Below, one piece after another: positions 16,701 to 24,683 of a stretch of DNA of 64,000 nucleotides (positions within the stretch are counted from its first letter, which is position 1; every line of letters begins with the position of its first letter). The stretch is from positions 1 through 64,000 of the forward strand of contig NZ_JH376609.1 in NCBI RefSeq assembly GCF_000233955.1. The letters are read 5' to 3'. The notes under the pieces are model-generated. The model ran no database searches. It worked only from the letters and a program-made list of their open reading frames with translations, and had not been told where the DNA came from. Source of the stretch: Paraprevotella clara YIT 11840. Its GTDB lineage: Bacteria > Bacteroidota > Bacteroidia > Bacteroidales > Bacteroidaceae. The position numbers and the translations under genes were made by a program.

Positions 16701-17670
16701 TCAAGCAGATCAAACGGTCGTGTGCTTCGGCATCCTCCTGTTCCACAAAATGGCAGTCGTTCGTACAGACCAACTTCACGTCATATTTACGGGCCAGTTC
16801 TATTAATTGCGCATTGGCTCGTTGCTGCAACGGGAAAGTCTCACGGTTGGCCCGTTGGTTCGGATCTTTCACCTCATGGCGCTGAAGTTCCAGATAATAG
16901 TTGTCTCCAAACACGCGTTTGTACCACTGCACCGCTTCTTCAGCCCCTTCAAGGTCGCCCGACAGTATTTTCCGGGGAACTTCACCGGCTATACAAGCCG
17001 AACAGACAATCAAACCTTCACTGTGTGCCTCCAATTCAAAGCGGTCCGTACGCGGACGCACATAAAAACCGTCTGTCCACGACTTGGAGACCAATTTGAC
17101 CAAGTTATGATACCCCATTTCGTTTTTAGCCAACACGATTAAATGATACCGCCGGCCGTCCTTCTCTTTTTCCATCTGATCCAGACGACGAGGCGCCACA
17201 TACATTTCACAACCGAATATCGGTTTGAACAAACGTTTCCGAGCCGCCACCAACTCCACGCGAGCCGTGGCCAACTGGTCGGCAATCGGAGGAAACTCCG
17301 GTTGCGCCTCCGGCACGAAATTCGCCTCAGCCGGTATCGGCTCGTCATTCGCTTCTGCCCGCCTTCTCAGTTCATCGGCTTCTTTCTGCTTCTTTTTCTG
17401 CCCGTCCACCCATTCTTTCAGGGCCGCATCCTCACCGTTCTCCAACAAAGCGATACGCTTCTTCCACATTTTGATGTCCGCATTCGTACCGCTGTTCTTT
17501 TTGGTCGTATAATTAAAAAACTCCTTGATGGCCATCATGTTACCATGATCGGTGATGGCCATTCCGCGCATACCGTCTTTCATCGCCTTGTCAACCAAGC
17601 GCGACACGCTGGCCTGACCGTCGAGGATGGAATATTGAGTATGCACATGAAGATGTACGAAATCCTGCAT
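13720..17670 (-). CDS. dnaE: DNA polymerase III alpha subunit
   Basis: Replicative polymerase, 1316 aa. The N-terminal PHP domain starts with 'FVHLHVHTQYSILDG' (metal-binding His residues) and continues with 'AITDHGNM'. A charged Lys/Glu/Ala-rich insertion (about residues 80-135) is inside the PHP region. The palm has 'SVGPGRGSAAGS' and the catalytic 'PDIDVDFDDDGR' (about residues 540-552), plus 'YRPGPMDYIPDFI'. Helix-hairpin-helix and OB-fold regions occupy the last third. The length is within the usual range for Bacteroidales DnaE. It is the first gene of a minus-strand group with trxA. The upstream minus-strand TAACTTTA near 17710 may be a weak -7 element. Confidence 0.97.
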   Translation of the reverse strand: MQDFVHLHVHTQYSILDGQASVSRLVDKAMKDGMRGMAITDHGNMMAIKEFFNYTTKKNSGTNADIKMWKKRIALLENGEDAALKEWVDGQKKKQKEADELRRRAEANDEPIPAEANFVPEAQPEFPPIADQLATARVELVAARKRLFKPIFGCEMYVAPRRLDQMEKEKDGRRYHLIVLAKNEMGYHNLVKLVSKSWTDGFYVRPRTDRFELEAHSEGLIVCSACIAGEVPRKILSGDLEGAEEAVQWYKRVFGDNYYLELQRHEVKDPNQRANRETFPLQQRANAQLIELARKYDVKLVCTNDCHFVEQEDAEAHDRLICLSTNRDLDDPKRMLYSKQEWFKTRAEMNEVFADVPEALANTCDICDQVEFYSIDHAPIMPNFAIPEEFGTEEGYRKKYTDEDLFEEFTRDENGNVVLSREDAEQKVKKLGGCDKLYRLKLEADYLAELTYIGAAKLYGDPLPEHVRERINFELHVMKTMGFPGYFLIVQDYINAARHELNVSVGPGRGSAAGSAVAYCLGITKIDPIEYDLLFERFLNPDRISLPDIDVDFDDDGRGKVLSWVTQKYGEEKVAHIITYGTMATKLAIKDVARVEKLPLDISNGLCKLIPDKLPDDENGKSRKMNLPNAISCIPELQQAEASPNPLLRDTIRYARMLEGNVRNTGVHACGVIICRDDVSDWVPVSTAEDKETGEKLRCTQYEGSVIEDTGLIKMDFLGLKTLSIIKECQANIYDSLGMEIDVDALDITDPATYRLYCDGRTIGTFQFESPGMQKYLRELQPSTFEDLIAMNALYRPGPMDYIPDFIDRKQGRKPVEYDIPCMEKYLKDTYGITVYQEQVMLLSRQLADFTRGESDTLRKAMGKKLIEKLNHMYPKFIEGGKKNGHDPKVLEKIWADWKKFASYAFNKSHATCYSWVAYQTAYLKANFPAQYMAAVMSRSLANITDITKLMSECKSIGINTLGPDVNISRRKFSVDVDGNIRFGLGAVKGLGDSAVDAIVKEREAHGPYKNIFDFIQRVPSGAVKRNNLESLVLSGAFDCFDGITREQYFGVNAKGESFIDQLARYGSRYQTDKDAVQNSLFGDMDMVEIATPEVPQAEPWSSLERLNKERDLVGIYLSAHPLDDYAVILQNVCNVHMADLKDLEQFVNMDLTLGGMVTAVRKGISKTGKPYGIVTMEDFTGAYELALFGQDWPTWGSYMDVGNTLYITAKCQPRQWDPSKLDFRIGRIDFLADVKDTLVERITISVALDALDEDIVLSLSDIVKECPGNTDLYFHILDPLGQMNLTMQSKLAKVSVKKDLISYIQSKPVLSYKIN

Positions 17671-17804
17671 AATAGTTACAATTTGGTAAAACAGAAATTA
17701 CGGGCTAAAGTTACGCCACATTGAGGAAACCAACAAAATAAACCTTCGTTTTTTAACATAAAAGACTTTTTAGGGGTCGGCCTTTGAAAAAGAAAGTAGG
17801 GAAT

Positions 17805-17835
17805 TTTGCATTTTAACGGAATATAGCTACCTTTG
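17805..17835 (+). promoter_or_regulatory. promoter of psd-pssA
   Basis: TTTG (17805-17808), 19 nt, then TACCTTTG (17828-17835), 26 nt before the psd start. Full match to the Bacteroidetes consensus. Confidence 0.8.
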
Positions 17836-17860
17836 TCCGCTAATACAAGGGGAAAACTCC

Positions 17861-18547
17861 ATGGGACGCAAATTGAATAAATTAAAAAAAATCAGAATAC
17901 ATCGGGAAGGAACGCACACGCTCATCGCGGGTGCAGGGGTGTTGTTGCTGTTCAACGCCTGCCTTTACTATGCTTTTGAATGCAAGCTCCCGTTCTATAT
18001 TTCTGCAACCGTATGCACGGTCATCTACCTTATCGTAGTCAATTTCTTCCGATGCCCGGTCAGACGTTTCGAAGGGGACACGGAAAACGTTGTCGTAGCT
18101 CCGGCCGACGGTAAAATCGTCGTGATAGAAGAGGTGGACGAAAATGAATATTTCCATGACCGCCGACTGATGGTTTCCATATTCATGAGCTTGACCAACG
18201 TACATGCCAACTGGATTCCGGTGGACGGAACCGTAAGGCTGGTGGAACACCATGACGGAAACTTTCATAAGGCTTGGCTGCCGAAGGCCAGCATTGAGAA
18301 TGAACGTTCCACTATCGTCATCGAAACACCGGACGGGGTCTTCATCATGGCCCGGCAGATTGCCGGTGCCATGGCTCGACGCATCGTGACATACGCCCGC
18401 GAAGACGAAGACTGTTATATCGACGAACACATGGGATTCATCAAGTTCGGTTCCAGAGTAGACCTTTTCCTTCCGGTCGGGACCAAAGTCAACGTCAAAT
18501 TGGGGCAAAAGACGGTGGGTAACGAAACTATCATCGCCAAATTATAA
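17861..18547 (+). CDS. psd: phosphatidylserine decarboxylase proenzyme
   Basis: Converts phosphatidylserine to phosphatidylethanolamine at the inner membrane. The 228-aa length fits the short (Psd-B/archaeal-like) class. Two hydrophobic segments occupy about residues 20-40 and 43-62. The pyruvoyl group comes from self-cleavage at G197-S198 in '[10 protein letters not shown]'. Other conserved parts are 'APADGKIV' and '[10 protein letters not shown]', which carries the conserved His. It is 11 nt upstream of pssA, the enzyme that makes its substrate, so the two steps of the pathway are in one operon. Confidence 0.95.
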   Translation: MGRKLNKLKKIRIHREGTHTLIAGAGVLLLFNACLYYAFECKLPFYISATVCTVIYLIVVNFFRCPVRRFEGDTENVVVAPADGKIVVIEEVDENEYFHDRRLMVSIFMSLTNVHANWIPVDGTVRLVEHHDGNFHKAWLPKASIENERSTIVIETPDGVFIMARQIAGAMARRIVTYAREDEDCYIDEHMGFIKFGSRVDLFLPVGTKVNVKLGQKTVGNETIIAKL

Positions 18548-18558
18548 TAAAATGTTAT

Positions 18559-19272
18559 ATGGCAAATATCATCATACGACAGATTCCCAACAGCATTACT
18601 TGCTGCAACCTGATTTCCGGCTGTATGGCTACGGGTGCAGCTTTCTACGGTAATTACAGTTGGGCGTTTCTGCTCATTGTCATAGGAGCCGTATTCGATT
18701 TCTTCGACGGGATGTCGGCTCGCGTGCTGAAAGTATCCTCCCCCATAGGAAAGGAATTGGATTCGTTGGCAGATGTAGTGACCTTTGGAGTAGCCCCTTC
18801 GGCCATGATATTCCATCTGTTCCATCGGGTGGTCTACCCCGACTTCATGGAACCGCTACGCGACGTGATGCCCTATACGGCTTTCCTTATGGCGGCTTTT
18901 TCGGCTTTGCGATTAGCCAAATTCAATATAGACACGCGGCAAACATCGTCTTTCATCGGCGTACCTACCCCGGCCAACACCTTGTTTTGGGCTTCGCTGA
19001 TTGTGGGCAATTACGGTTTTTTGGTTTCAGAAAAGTTCAATGCTTTCTTCCTTTTCATGTTCATGTTGCTATCCTGTTTCCTTTTGGTAGCGGAGATTCC
19101 CATGTTCGCCCTCAAATTCAAGAACCTTTCCTGGCAAGACAATAAAATTAAGTTTATTTTTATCTTGACTTGTATTCCCATGATTATCTTTCTGGGGTTC
19201 AGTTGTTTTGCAGCCATCATCGCATGGTATGTCATTCTTTCCGTCCTGACTTCGCGACAGAAAACACACTGA
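18559..19272 (+). CDS. pssA: CDP-diacylglycerol--serine O-phosphatidyltransferase
   Basis: Inner-membrane enzyme that makes phosphatidylserine from CDP-diacylglycerol and serine. The CDP-alcohol phosphotransferase motif D-G-x2-A-R-x8-G-x3-D-x3-D is complete (D50, G51, A54, R55, G64, D68, D72). Several hydrophobic segments follow. It is 237 aa, usual for the family. It sits in an operon with psd upstream and the DUF4834 gene 55 nt downstream. Confidence 0.95.
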   Translation: MANIIIRQIPNSITCCNLISGCMATGAAFYGNYSWAFLLIVIGAVFDFFDGMSARVLKVSSPIGKELDSLADVVTFGVAPSAMIFHLFHRVVYPDFMEPLRDVMPYTAFLMAAFSALRLAKFNIDTRQTSSFIGVPTPANTLFWASLIVGNYGFLVSEKFNAFFLFMFMLLSCFLLVAEIPMFALKFKNLSWQDNKIKFIFILTCIPMIIFLGFSCFAAIIAWYVILSVLTSRQKTH

Positions 19273-19327
19273 TTTTGGCATGGTTCTTGTTTATAAGTCC
19301 GGCAACAAAGCATAAAAAATTATATTT

Positions 19328-19588
19328 ATGACAGGTCCTTTCGGATGTTTATTCGGTTTACTTTTTGCCTTTTTGGCCTTCCTACTCATTATGGTTCTTA
19401 ATATAGCCAGAAGAGTACGGAACATCATGTCTTCATTTTCTCCCAAGAACCATAAACAACAGTCTTCATCCGGTAATCCCCACGGACAAACCACGTCGCA
19501 AAATCATTCTCAATCCTCGTCCCACGGTTCGCACAAAATATTCGACGACAACGAAGGGGAATATGTGGACTACGAGGAAATCAAATAA
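19328..19588 (+). CDS. DUF4834 family small membrane protein (86 aa)
   Basis: An N-terminal Gly/Phe/Leu-rich transmembrane segment (residues 4-27), a short basic stretch (A-R-R-V-R), a Ser/Gln/His-rich low-complexity middle, and a conserved acidic C-terminus ending 'GEYVDYEEIK'. This pattern is DUF4834, restricted to Bacteroidetes and of unknown function. It follows pssA and ends 8 nt before the convergent tadA stop. Confidence 0.75.
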   Translation: MTGPFGCLFGLLFAFLAFLLIMVLNIARRVRNIMSSFSPKNHKQQSSSGNPHGQTTSQNHSQSSSHGSHKIFDDNEGEYVDYEEIK

Positions 19589-19595
19589 AAGGAAC

Positions 19596-20030
19596 CTAAC
19601 GTTTCCCCTTAAAGAAATCTTTCAGCAAAGCCATGGACTCGTCCGCCATCACACCACTCACCACTTCCGTTCGCGGATGTATGGCTTGCGGTGCAAACAT
19701 CCTGTATCCTCTTTTTTCATCCGTTGCCCCGTAGACCAGGCGTTTCACTTGTGCCCATCCGATGGCCCCCGCACACATCACACACGGTTCCAGGGTTACG
19801 TAAAGCGTACATTCGTTCAAATACTTTCCGCCTAAAGCATTGGCAGCCGCCGTAATCACCTGCATCTCGGCATGGGCCGTCACATCCGTCAACGTTTCCG
19901 TCAGATTATGTGCACGTGCCAGAATACGGTCGCCGCAAACGACTACGGCTCCTACCGGTATTTCATCCTCTTCATAAGCACGCCGCGCCTCTTCCAGCGC
20001 TTTTTTCATGTAAAAAGCATCAGTTGCCAT
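19596..20030 (-). CDS. tadA: tRNA-specific adenosine deaminase
   Basis: Zinc deaminase that converts A34 to inosine in tRNA-Arg(ACG). Active-site motifs: 'TAHAEM' with zinc ligand His53 and catalytic Glu55, and 'PCVMC' with Cys83 and Cys86. Length is 144 aa, typical. The start at 20030 is chosen over an in-frame TTG at 20054, because that TTG lies inside the promoter -7 element (20052-20059) and could not be transcribed. Related guanine or cytosine deaminases share the fold, but the bacterial TadA pattern is clear. Confidence 0.9.
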   Translation of the reverse strand: MATDAFYMKKALEEARRAYEEDEIPVGAVVVCGDRILARAHNLTETLTDVTAHAEMQVITAAANALGGKYLNECTLYVTLEPCVMCAGAIGWAQVKRLVYGATDEKRGYRMFAPQAIHPRTEVVSGVMADESMALLKDFFKGKR

Positions 20031-20051
20031 ATCTTCACAATTTAGTACATG

Positions 20052-20059
20052 CAAAAGTA
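20052..20059 (-). promoter_or_regulatory. promoter (-7 element) of tadA
   Basis: Minus-strand TACTTTTG, matching TAnnTTTG, 21 nt before the tadA ATG. The -33 site is only a partial match. Its position rules out the upstream TTG start. Confidence 0.6.
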
Positions 20060-20091
20060 AGATTTCTGCAAGGATTCACCAATATTTTTAA

Positions 20092-20099
20092 TAAATTTG
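20092..20099 (+). promoter_or_regulatory. probable promoter (-7 element) of yraN-birA-pyrH
   Basis: TAAATTTG, a TAnnTTTG match, 25 nt before the yraN ATG. No exact -33 TTTG is present. It is divergent from the tadA promoter 33 nt away. Confidence 0.5.
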
Positions 20100-20124
20100 C
20101 AACACGGGAATCCAACAAATCGAT

Positions 20125-20493
20125 ATGGCCGCGCACAATGAACTGGGAAAAGAGGGAGAACTACTGGCTGCAAATCATCTGCAATCAGAAGGTTATGTCA
20201 TCCGACACCGGAACTGGAGGTGCGGACACAAGGAATTGGACATCGTGGCCGAAAAAGACGGCACGCTGGTCTTCGTGGAAGTAAAAACCAGAAAAGACGT
20301 TTTATTCGGACTCCCCGAAGACGCCGTCACAAACGGGAAAATACGACGCATTGTCAGTTCGGCCGATGCCTACTTGCGCAAATACGCCATCGACCTTCCG
20401 GTACGCTTCGACCTTATCACCATCGTAACGGGAGAAAACGGGCTTCCCCGGCTAAGGCATATAGAGGACGCCTTTTACCCGCCGCTATACTGA
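20125..20493 (+). CDS. yraN: YraN family protein (UPF0102, PD-(D/E)XK nuclease-like)
   Basis: Small cytoplasmic protein of 122 aa. Family signatures: 'LGKEGELLAANHL', 'NWRCGHKELDIVA' and 'LVFVEVKTR', the last two giving the Asp and Glu-x-Lys of the PD-(D/E)XK nuclease core. A genuine nuclease activity has not been established for the family, which is linked to DNA recombination by position and fold. It is first in a group with birA (28 nt) and pyrH. Confidence 0.9.
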   Translation: MAAHNELGKEGELLAANHLQSEGYVIRHRNWRCGHKELDIVAEKDGTLVFVEVKTRKDVLFGLPEDAVTNGKIRRIVSSADAYLRKYAIDLPVRFDLITIVTGENGLPRLRHIEDAFYPPLY

Positions 20494-20521
20494 CCTGCAA
20501 CACGATTAGAATATTTTGAAT

Positions 20522-21322
20522 ATGACGCATTCACTTTACATATTGGACGATTCGCCATGGTTTGAATGGATACGACTCCACTCGACAGACTCCACCATCG
20601 ATTTCCTGAAACACTATCGTCCTGTGTCTCCGAAAGACATGATTCTGGTCACGGCAGACTTCCAGACTGCCGGACGCGGACAAGCCGGCAACTCTTGGGA
20701 GTCGGAAGCCGGTAAGAATCTTTTGTTCGGCCTGCTCTTCCATCCCCGCGAAGTGGAAGCCAACCGACAGTTCATCCTGTCCCAGGCCGTGGCACTGTCT
20801 ATCTGCGAAACGTTGTCCGACTACGCCGAAGACATCCGCATCAAATGGCCGAACGACATCTACTGGAAGGACCGGAAAATCTGCGGCATGCTCATCGAAA
20901 ACACCTTGGTAGGACGATGTATCGAGAATTGCATCATAGGAGCCGGCATCAATATAAACCAACAAACGTTCTGTAGCGATGCCCCCAATCCGGTCTCGCT
21001 CCGGCAAATCACGGGAAAAGAACAAGAACCGGTATTCATCTTAGCCGACACCATCAAACGCTTCAAGGACTATTATCGGAAAATCCAACAAGGCCAAACG
21101 GAGGACATCGTCCGTAACTACCGGGAACGGCTTTACCGGCACAACGGTTTTCATCTTTACCAAGACGCGGACGGCGTTTTCGAAGCTGAAATCCACGACG
21201 TGGAACCCACCGGGCATCTGGTCCTGGCAGACAGGGACGGCGTTACACGAAGATATGCCTTCAAGGAAGTAAGCCACCTGATACCGTCGGACACAGCCCT
21301 GTCCGCCCCATTCGTACTTTAA
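20522..21322 (+). CDS. birA: biotin--[acetyl-CoA-carboxylase] ligase
   Basis: Makes biotinyl-AMP and attaches biotin to carrier proteins. Signatures: 'DSTIDFL' near the N-terminus, 'TAGRGQAGNSW' (biotinyl-AMP loop, with Asn where many have Arg), 'IKWPNDIYW', 'KICGMLIE' and 'GAGININ'. There is no N-terminal DNA-binding domain, so this is the catalytic-only group II form and not a repressor. The ATG at 20522 is preferred to a TTG at 20516. It is 19 nt upstream of pyrH. Confidence 0.94.
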   Translation: MTHSLYILDDSPWFEWIRLHSTDSTIDFLKHYRPVSPKDMILVTADFQTAGRGQAGNSWESEAGKNLLFGLLFHPREVEANRQFILSQAVALSICETLSDYAEDIRIKWPNDIYWKDRKICGMLIENTLVGRCIENCIIGAGININQQTFCSDAPNPVSLRQITGKEQEPVFILADTIKRFKDYYRKIQQGQTEDIVRNYRERLYRHNGFHLYQDADGVFEAEIHDVEPTGHLVLADRDGVTRRYAFKEVSHLIPSDTALSAPFVL

Positions 21323-21341
21323 CCCACCAAAATACTTTATT

Positions 21342-22052
21342 ATGGCTAAATTCAAAAGAATACTCCTCAAACTGAGCGGCGAGAGCCTCATGGGAGAACA
21401 ACGTTACGGCATCGACGAAAAGCGTCTGGCCGAATATGCGGAACAAATCAAAGAAGTGCACGACATGGGCGTGCAAATCGGCATCGTCATCGGCGGCGGC
21501 AACATATTCCGCGGCCTGAGTGGTGCAGGAAAGGGATTCGACCGTGTCAAAGGCGACCAAATGGGCATGTGCGCCACGGTCATCAATTCGCTCGGACTGA
21601 GCAGCGCTCTGGGAGCCATCGGTGTAAAAAGCCGCGTGCTGACCGCCATCCGCATGGAGCCTATCGGCGAGTTTTACAGCAAATGGAAAGCCATCGAGTG
21701 CATGGAAGCCGGAGAAGTGGTTATCATGAGCGCCGGTACGGGCAACCCTTATTTCACGACCGACACGGGTTCCTCGTTGCGCGGCATTGAAATCGAAGCC
21801 GACGTGATGCTTAAAGGGACGCGTGTGGACGGCGTGTACACGGCCGACCCGGAAAAAGACCCCACGGCCACGAAGTTCAGTGAAATCACATACGATGAAA
21901 TCTACCACAAAGGCCTGAAAGTAATGGACCTCACCGCAACTACGATGTGCAAGGAAAACCATCTGCCCATCTACGTTTTCAACATGGACGTGTACGGCAA
22001 CCTGAAAAAAGTAATGGAAGGAGAAAACATCGGGACTTTGGTACACAACTGA
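21342..22052 (+). CDS. pyrH: UMP kinase
   Basis: Amino-acid-kinase-fold enzyme that phosphorylates UMP to UDP. Seen: 'RILLKLSGESLMG' at the N-terminus, 'IGIVIGGGNIFRG' (glycine-rich loop), 'MCATVINSLGL', 'GTGNPYFTTDT' and 'DGVYTADPEKDP'. The 236-aa length is standard. It is the last gene of yraN-birA-pyrH and is followed by a strong terminator at 22091. Confidence 0.97.
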   Translation: MAKFKRILLKLSGESLMGEQRYGIDEKRLAEYAEQIKEVHDMGVQIGIVIGGGNIFRGLSGAGKGFDRVKGDQMGMCATVINSLGLSSALGAIGVKSRVLTAIRMEPIGEFYSKWKAIECMEAGEVVIMSAGTGNPYFTTDTGSSLRGIEIEADVMLKGTRVDGVYTADPEKDPTATKFSEITYDEIYHKGLKVMDLTATTMCKENHLPIYVFNMDVYGNLKKVMEGENIGTLVHN

Positions 22053-22090
22053 TTCCATATCCGCCTCGGAACGACCGACAAATAAAACGC

Positions 22091-22130
22091 AATGCCCGTC
22101 ATGTCGCACACATGACGGGCATTTTATATT
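22091..22130. terminator. terminator between pyrH and the convergent SMR gene
   Basis: Perfect 14-bp arms AATGCCCGTCATGT and ACATGACGGGCATT around a 5-nt loop, followed by TTTATATT on the plus strand. It can serve pyrH and, less well, the convergent SMR gene, which ends at 22144. Confidence 0.85.
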
Positions 22131-22143
22131 CCAATAACGGCAA

Positions 22144-22479
22144 TCAGTGGGATACAGAATCCGAGAACACGTTAATCACCACCACGCCGGCAATAATCAA
22201 AGCCAGCCCCAACACGGCCGGCCAGTCAAGATGCTGTTTGAACACCGTGAAACCGATGACGGCTATCAGCACGATTCCCACGCCCGACCAAATGGCGTAT
22301 GCAATGCCCACCGGAATGTGTTTCAGCACCAAACTAAGACAATAAAAAGCCGCCGCATACCCGGCTACCGTCACCACCGAAGGCCAAAACTTCGTGAACT
22401 GCTCGCTTTGTTTCAGAAAAGAAGTCGCCACTGTTTCAAAAACAATAGCCATCAACAATACCAAATAACTCTTCAGCAT
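22144..22479 (-). CDS. small multidrug resistance (SMR/EmrE-type) efflux protein
   Basis: A 111-aa inner-membrane protein with four transmembrane segments (about residues 3-22, 33-50, 58-79, 85-104). The essential glutamate of helix 1 is present at residue 15 in 'IVFETVATSFLK', and 'GIAYAIWSGVGI' is the conserved segment of helix 3. The family exchanges protons for quaternary ammonium compounds, guanidinium or polyamines as a dimer; which of these it exports is not clear. It has its own promoter at 22506-22537. Confidence 0.9.
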   Translation of the reverse strand: MLKSYLVLLMAIVFETVATSFLKQSEQFTKFWPSVVTVAGYAAAFYCLSLVLKHIPVGIAYAIWSGVGIVLIAVIGFTVFKQHLDWPAVLGLALIIAGVVVINVFSDSVSH

Positions 22480-22505
22480 ATCCCTCTCTTTTTAGAATGA
22501 AACTA

Positions 22506-22537
22506 CAAAGATAGGTTTTTAAAAGAAAAAGAGCAAA
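22506..22537 (-). promoter_or_regulatory. promoter of the SMR efflux gene
   Basis: Minus strand: TTTG (22534-22537), 20 nt, TATCTTTG (22506-22513), 26 nt before the ATG. Full consensus match. Confidence 0.75.
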
Positions 22538-22593
22538 TAAGATGAAAACGAGTACCGTGCCAGAAGACTTTCCGATAATTCCTCCTCCGTTTT

Positions 22594-22625
22594 ATTGCAG
22601 ATGAATAAAAAATCCGCTACTTTTG
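22594..22625 (+). promoter_or_regulatory. promoter of frr-rsgA-nfeD-floA
   Basis: TACTTTTG (22618-22625) matches the -7 element; ATTG (22594-22597), 20 nt upstream, is a 3/4 match to the -33 TTTG. Confidence 0.65.
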
Positions 22626-22676
22626 TTTTTTAAAGTATCATAGTATCAATATATCATCTTAACAAAAGAACAGATT

Positions 22677-23237
22677 ATGGCAGATTCAAAGACTATCCTT
22701 GACGAAGCGCAGGAGAAAATGGACATGGCGGTAATGTATCTGGACGAAGCCTTGGCGCACATCCGTGCGGGAAAGGCTGACATCCGTTTGCTCGACGGCA
22801 TCCGTGTGGATTCCTACGGTTCCATGGTACCTATCAATAATGTGGCAGCCGTCAACACGCCCGATGCCCGCAGCATCGCCATCAAGCCGTGGGACAAAAA
22901 CATGTTCCGCGTCATTGAAAAAGCGATTATAGATTCCGAATTGGGCATCATGCCGGAAAACAACGGTGAAATTATCCGTATCGGTATCCCGCCCTTGACC
23001 GAGGAACGCCGCAAACAACTGGCCAAACAATGTAAGGCCGAATGCGAAACGGCAAAGGTCAGCGTACGCAATGCACGCCGCGACGCCATCGACGCCCTGA
23101 AAAAAGCCGTGAAAGACGGTATGGCCGAAGACGAACAAAAGAACTCGGAAGCCAAACTGCAAAAGGTGCACGACAAGTATATCAAACAAATCGATGACTT
23201 GTACGCGGCCAAAGACAAAGAAATCATGACCGTCTGA
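22677..23237 (+). CDS. frr: ribosome recycling factor
   Basis: Splits post-termination ribosomes with EF-G. The 186-aa length and the motifs '[26 protein letters not shown]' region, '[26 protein letters not shown]' region and the '[10 protein letters not shown]' helix are characteristic. It is first in the operon and its stop codon overlaps the rsgA start by one base (TGATG), so translation of a ribosome assembly GTPase is coupled to it. Confidence 0.97.
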   Translation: MADSKTILDEAQEKMDMAVMYLDEALAHIRAGKADIRLLDGIRVDSYGSMVPINNVAAVNTPDARSIAIKPWDKNMFRVIEKAIIDSELGIMPENNGEIIRIGIPPLTEERRKQLAKQCKAECETAKVSVRNARRDAIDALKKAVKDGMAEDEQKNSEAKLQKVHDKYIKQIDDLYAAKDKEIMTV

Positions 23238-24169
23238 TGCGAGGGCTCGTCATCCGTAATACAGGAAGCTGGTACGTCGTCCGCACGGACGACGGCCAGT
23301 TTGTCGATTCTAAAATCAAAGGTAACTTCCGCCTGAAAGGCATACGCAGCACCAACCCGGTGGCCGTAGGCGATTTTGTGCAGATTACCGTTAATGCGGA
23401 GGGGACGGCTTTCATCACAGAGATAGAAGACCGTAAGAACTACATCATTCGGAAAGCTTCCAACCTGTCCAAACAAAGCCACATCATCGCAGCCAACGTA
23501 GACCAGGCTTTTTTAATCGTGACCGTCAGCCATCCGGAGACTTCCACCACCTTCATCGACCGTTTCCTGGCTTCGGCCGAAGCGTACCGCGTCCCGGTAT
23601 CGCTCGTTTTCAACAAGACCGACTGTTACGATGCCGACGACCTCCGCTACATGGAAGGCATGATGCACCTGTACACCACCATCGGTTATCCCTGCCATGC
23701 CTGTTCTGCATTGCAGTCCCTCGGTATCGACGCGCTGCGCGACAGCCTGAAAGGCCGGACCACTTTGCTCTCGGGCCATTCCGGCGTAGGAAAGTCCACT
23801 TTGCTGAACACGTTGATACCCGACTTGAACGTACGGACGGCAGAAATATCCGCCGCACACGACACGGGCATGCACACCACGACATTCAGCGAAATGTTCA
23901 GTCTGCCCGGCGGCGGTTATGTCATCGACACCCCGGGCATCAAAGGATTCGGCACGTTCGACTTCGAAAAAGAAGAAATGGCACACTACTTCCGCGAAAT
24001 TTTCCGGATTTCGGCAGACTGCAAATACAACAACTGCACGCACACCCATGAACCGGGTTGCGCCGTGCGCCGCGCCGTAGAGGAACATCTCATCAGCGAA
24101 AGCCGCTATGCCTCTTACCTGAACATGCTGGAAGACCGGCATGAAAGCAAATACCGGCAAGGTTATTAA
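23237..24169 (+). CDS. rsgA: ribosome small subunit-dependent GTPase A
   Basis: Late 30S assembly GTPase with an N-terminal OB-fold (residues 1-75) and a circularly permuted G domain: G4 'VFNKTDCYD' comes first, then G1 '[12 protein letters not shown]' and G3 'DTPGIKGFG'. The C-terminal zinc site is formed by Cys, Cys, His and Cys in '[14 protein letters not shown]'. The 310-aa length is normal. It overlaps frr by 1 nt. Confidence 0.96.
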   Translation: MRGLVIRNTGSWYVVRTDDGQFVDSKIKGNFRLKGIRSTNPVAVGDFVQITVNAEGTAFITEIEDRKNYIIRKASNLSKQSHIIAANVDQAFLIVTVSHPETSTTFIDRFLASAEAYRVPVSLVFNKTDCYDADDLRYMEGMMHLYTTIGYPCHACSALQSLGIDALRDSLKGRTTLLSGHSGVGKSTLLNTLIPDLNVRTAEISAAHDTGMHTTTFSEMFSLPGGGYVIDTPGIKGFGTFDFEKEEMAHYFREIFRISADCKYNNCTHTHEPGCAVRRAVEEHLISESRYASYLNMLEDRHESKYRQGY

Positions 24170-24186
24170 CATTTCAACTACTCTCC

Positions 24187-24651
24187 ATGGAAATCATTAC
24201 CATCATCATCCTGTTTCTGTTCTGCACCCTTCTGTTGGCCGCAGAACTGTTCATCCTGCCGGGCACAGGCGTGGCCGGCATCGCCGCAATCTGTTGTCTG
24301 GTGGGTGCCAATTACTTCACCTTCGTCTGGTTCGGGCTTACCACAGGACTTTGGTTATCCGCCGCGTCGCTCGTGGCCTGCATCCTCGTAGGCTATTGGA
24401 TGCTACGCTCCAAGACACTGGAAAAATATTCGTTGCACAAATCCATCGACTCTACCGCCGCCACACAGGACCAACTTTCCATACAACCCGGCGACGAAGG
24501 AGTAGCCGTCACCCGCCTGGCCCTCATCGGCAATGCAGACATCGGAGGCCGGTTAGTGGAAGTCAAATCTGCCGACGGTTTTCTGGACGAAGGTACTCCC
24601 GTAATAGTAGTTCGCGTAGAGGAAGCCCAAATCACAGTCAAAAAGAAATAA
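24187..24651 (+). CDS. NfeD family membrane protein (short form)
   Basis: A 154-aa protein with three or four N-terminal hydrophobic segments (about residues 3-22, 26-45, 50-75) and a C-terminal OB-fold ('PGDEGVAVTRLALIGNADIGG', 'GTPVIVVRVEEAQITVKK'). This is the NfeD1b short form, which is commonly encoded next to flotillin-like proteins. The gene for FloA follows after 32 nt, confirming the usual pair. NfeD/flotillin pairs are thought to organise membrane microdomains. The long-form protease domain is absent. Confidence 0.88.
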   Translation: MEIITIIILFLFCTLLLAAELFILPGTGVAGIAAICCLVGANYFTFVWFGLTTGLWLSAASLVACILVGYWMLRSKTLEKYSLHKSIDSTAATQDQLSIQPGDEGVAVTRLALIGNADIGGRLVEVKSADGFLDEGTPVIVVRVEEAQITVKKK

Positions 24652-24683
24652 ACATATTATTCACCCTTTAATTTTCTGATATC

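Noticed and set aside
22144-22479. Horizontally acquired resistance cassette around the SMR gene
   Set aside because: No integron site, transposase or base-composition change is seen; the gene has a normal host-type promoter.
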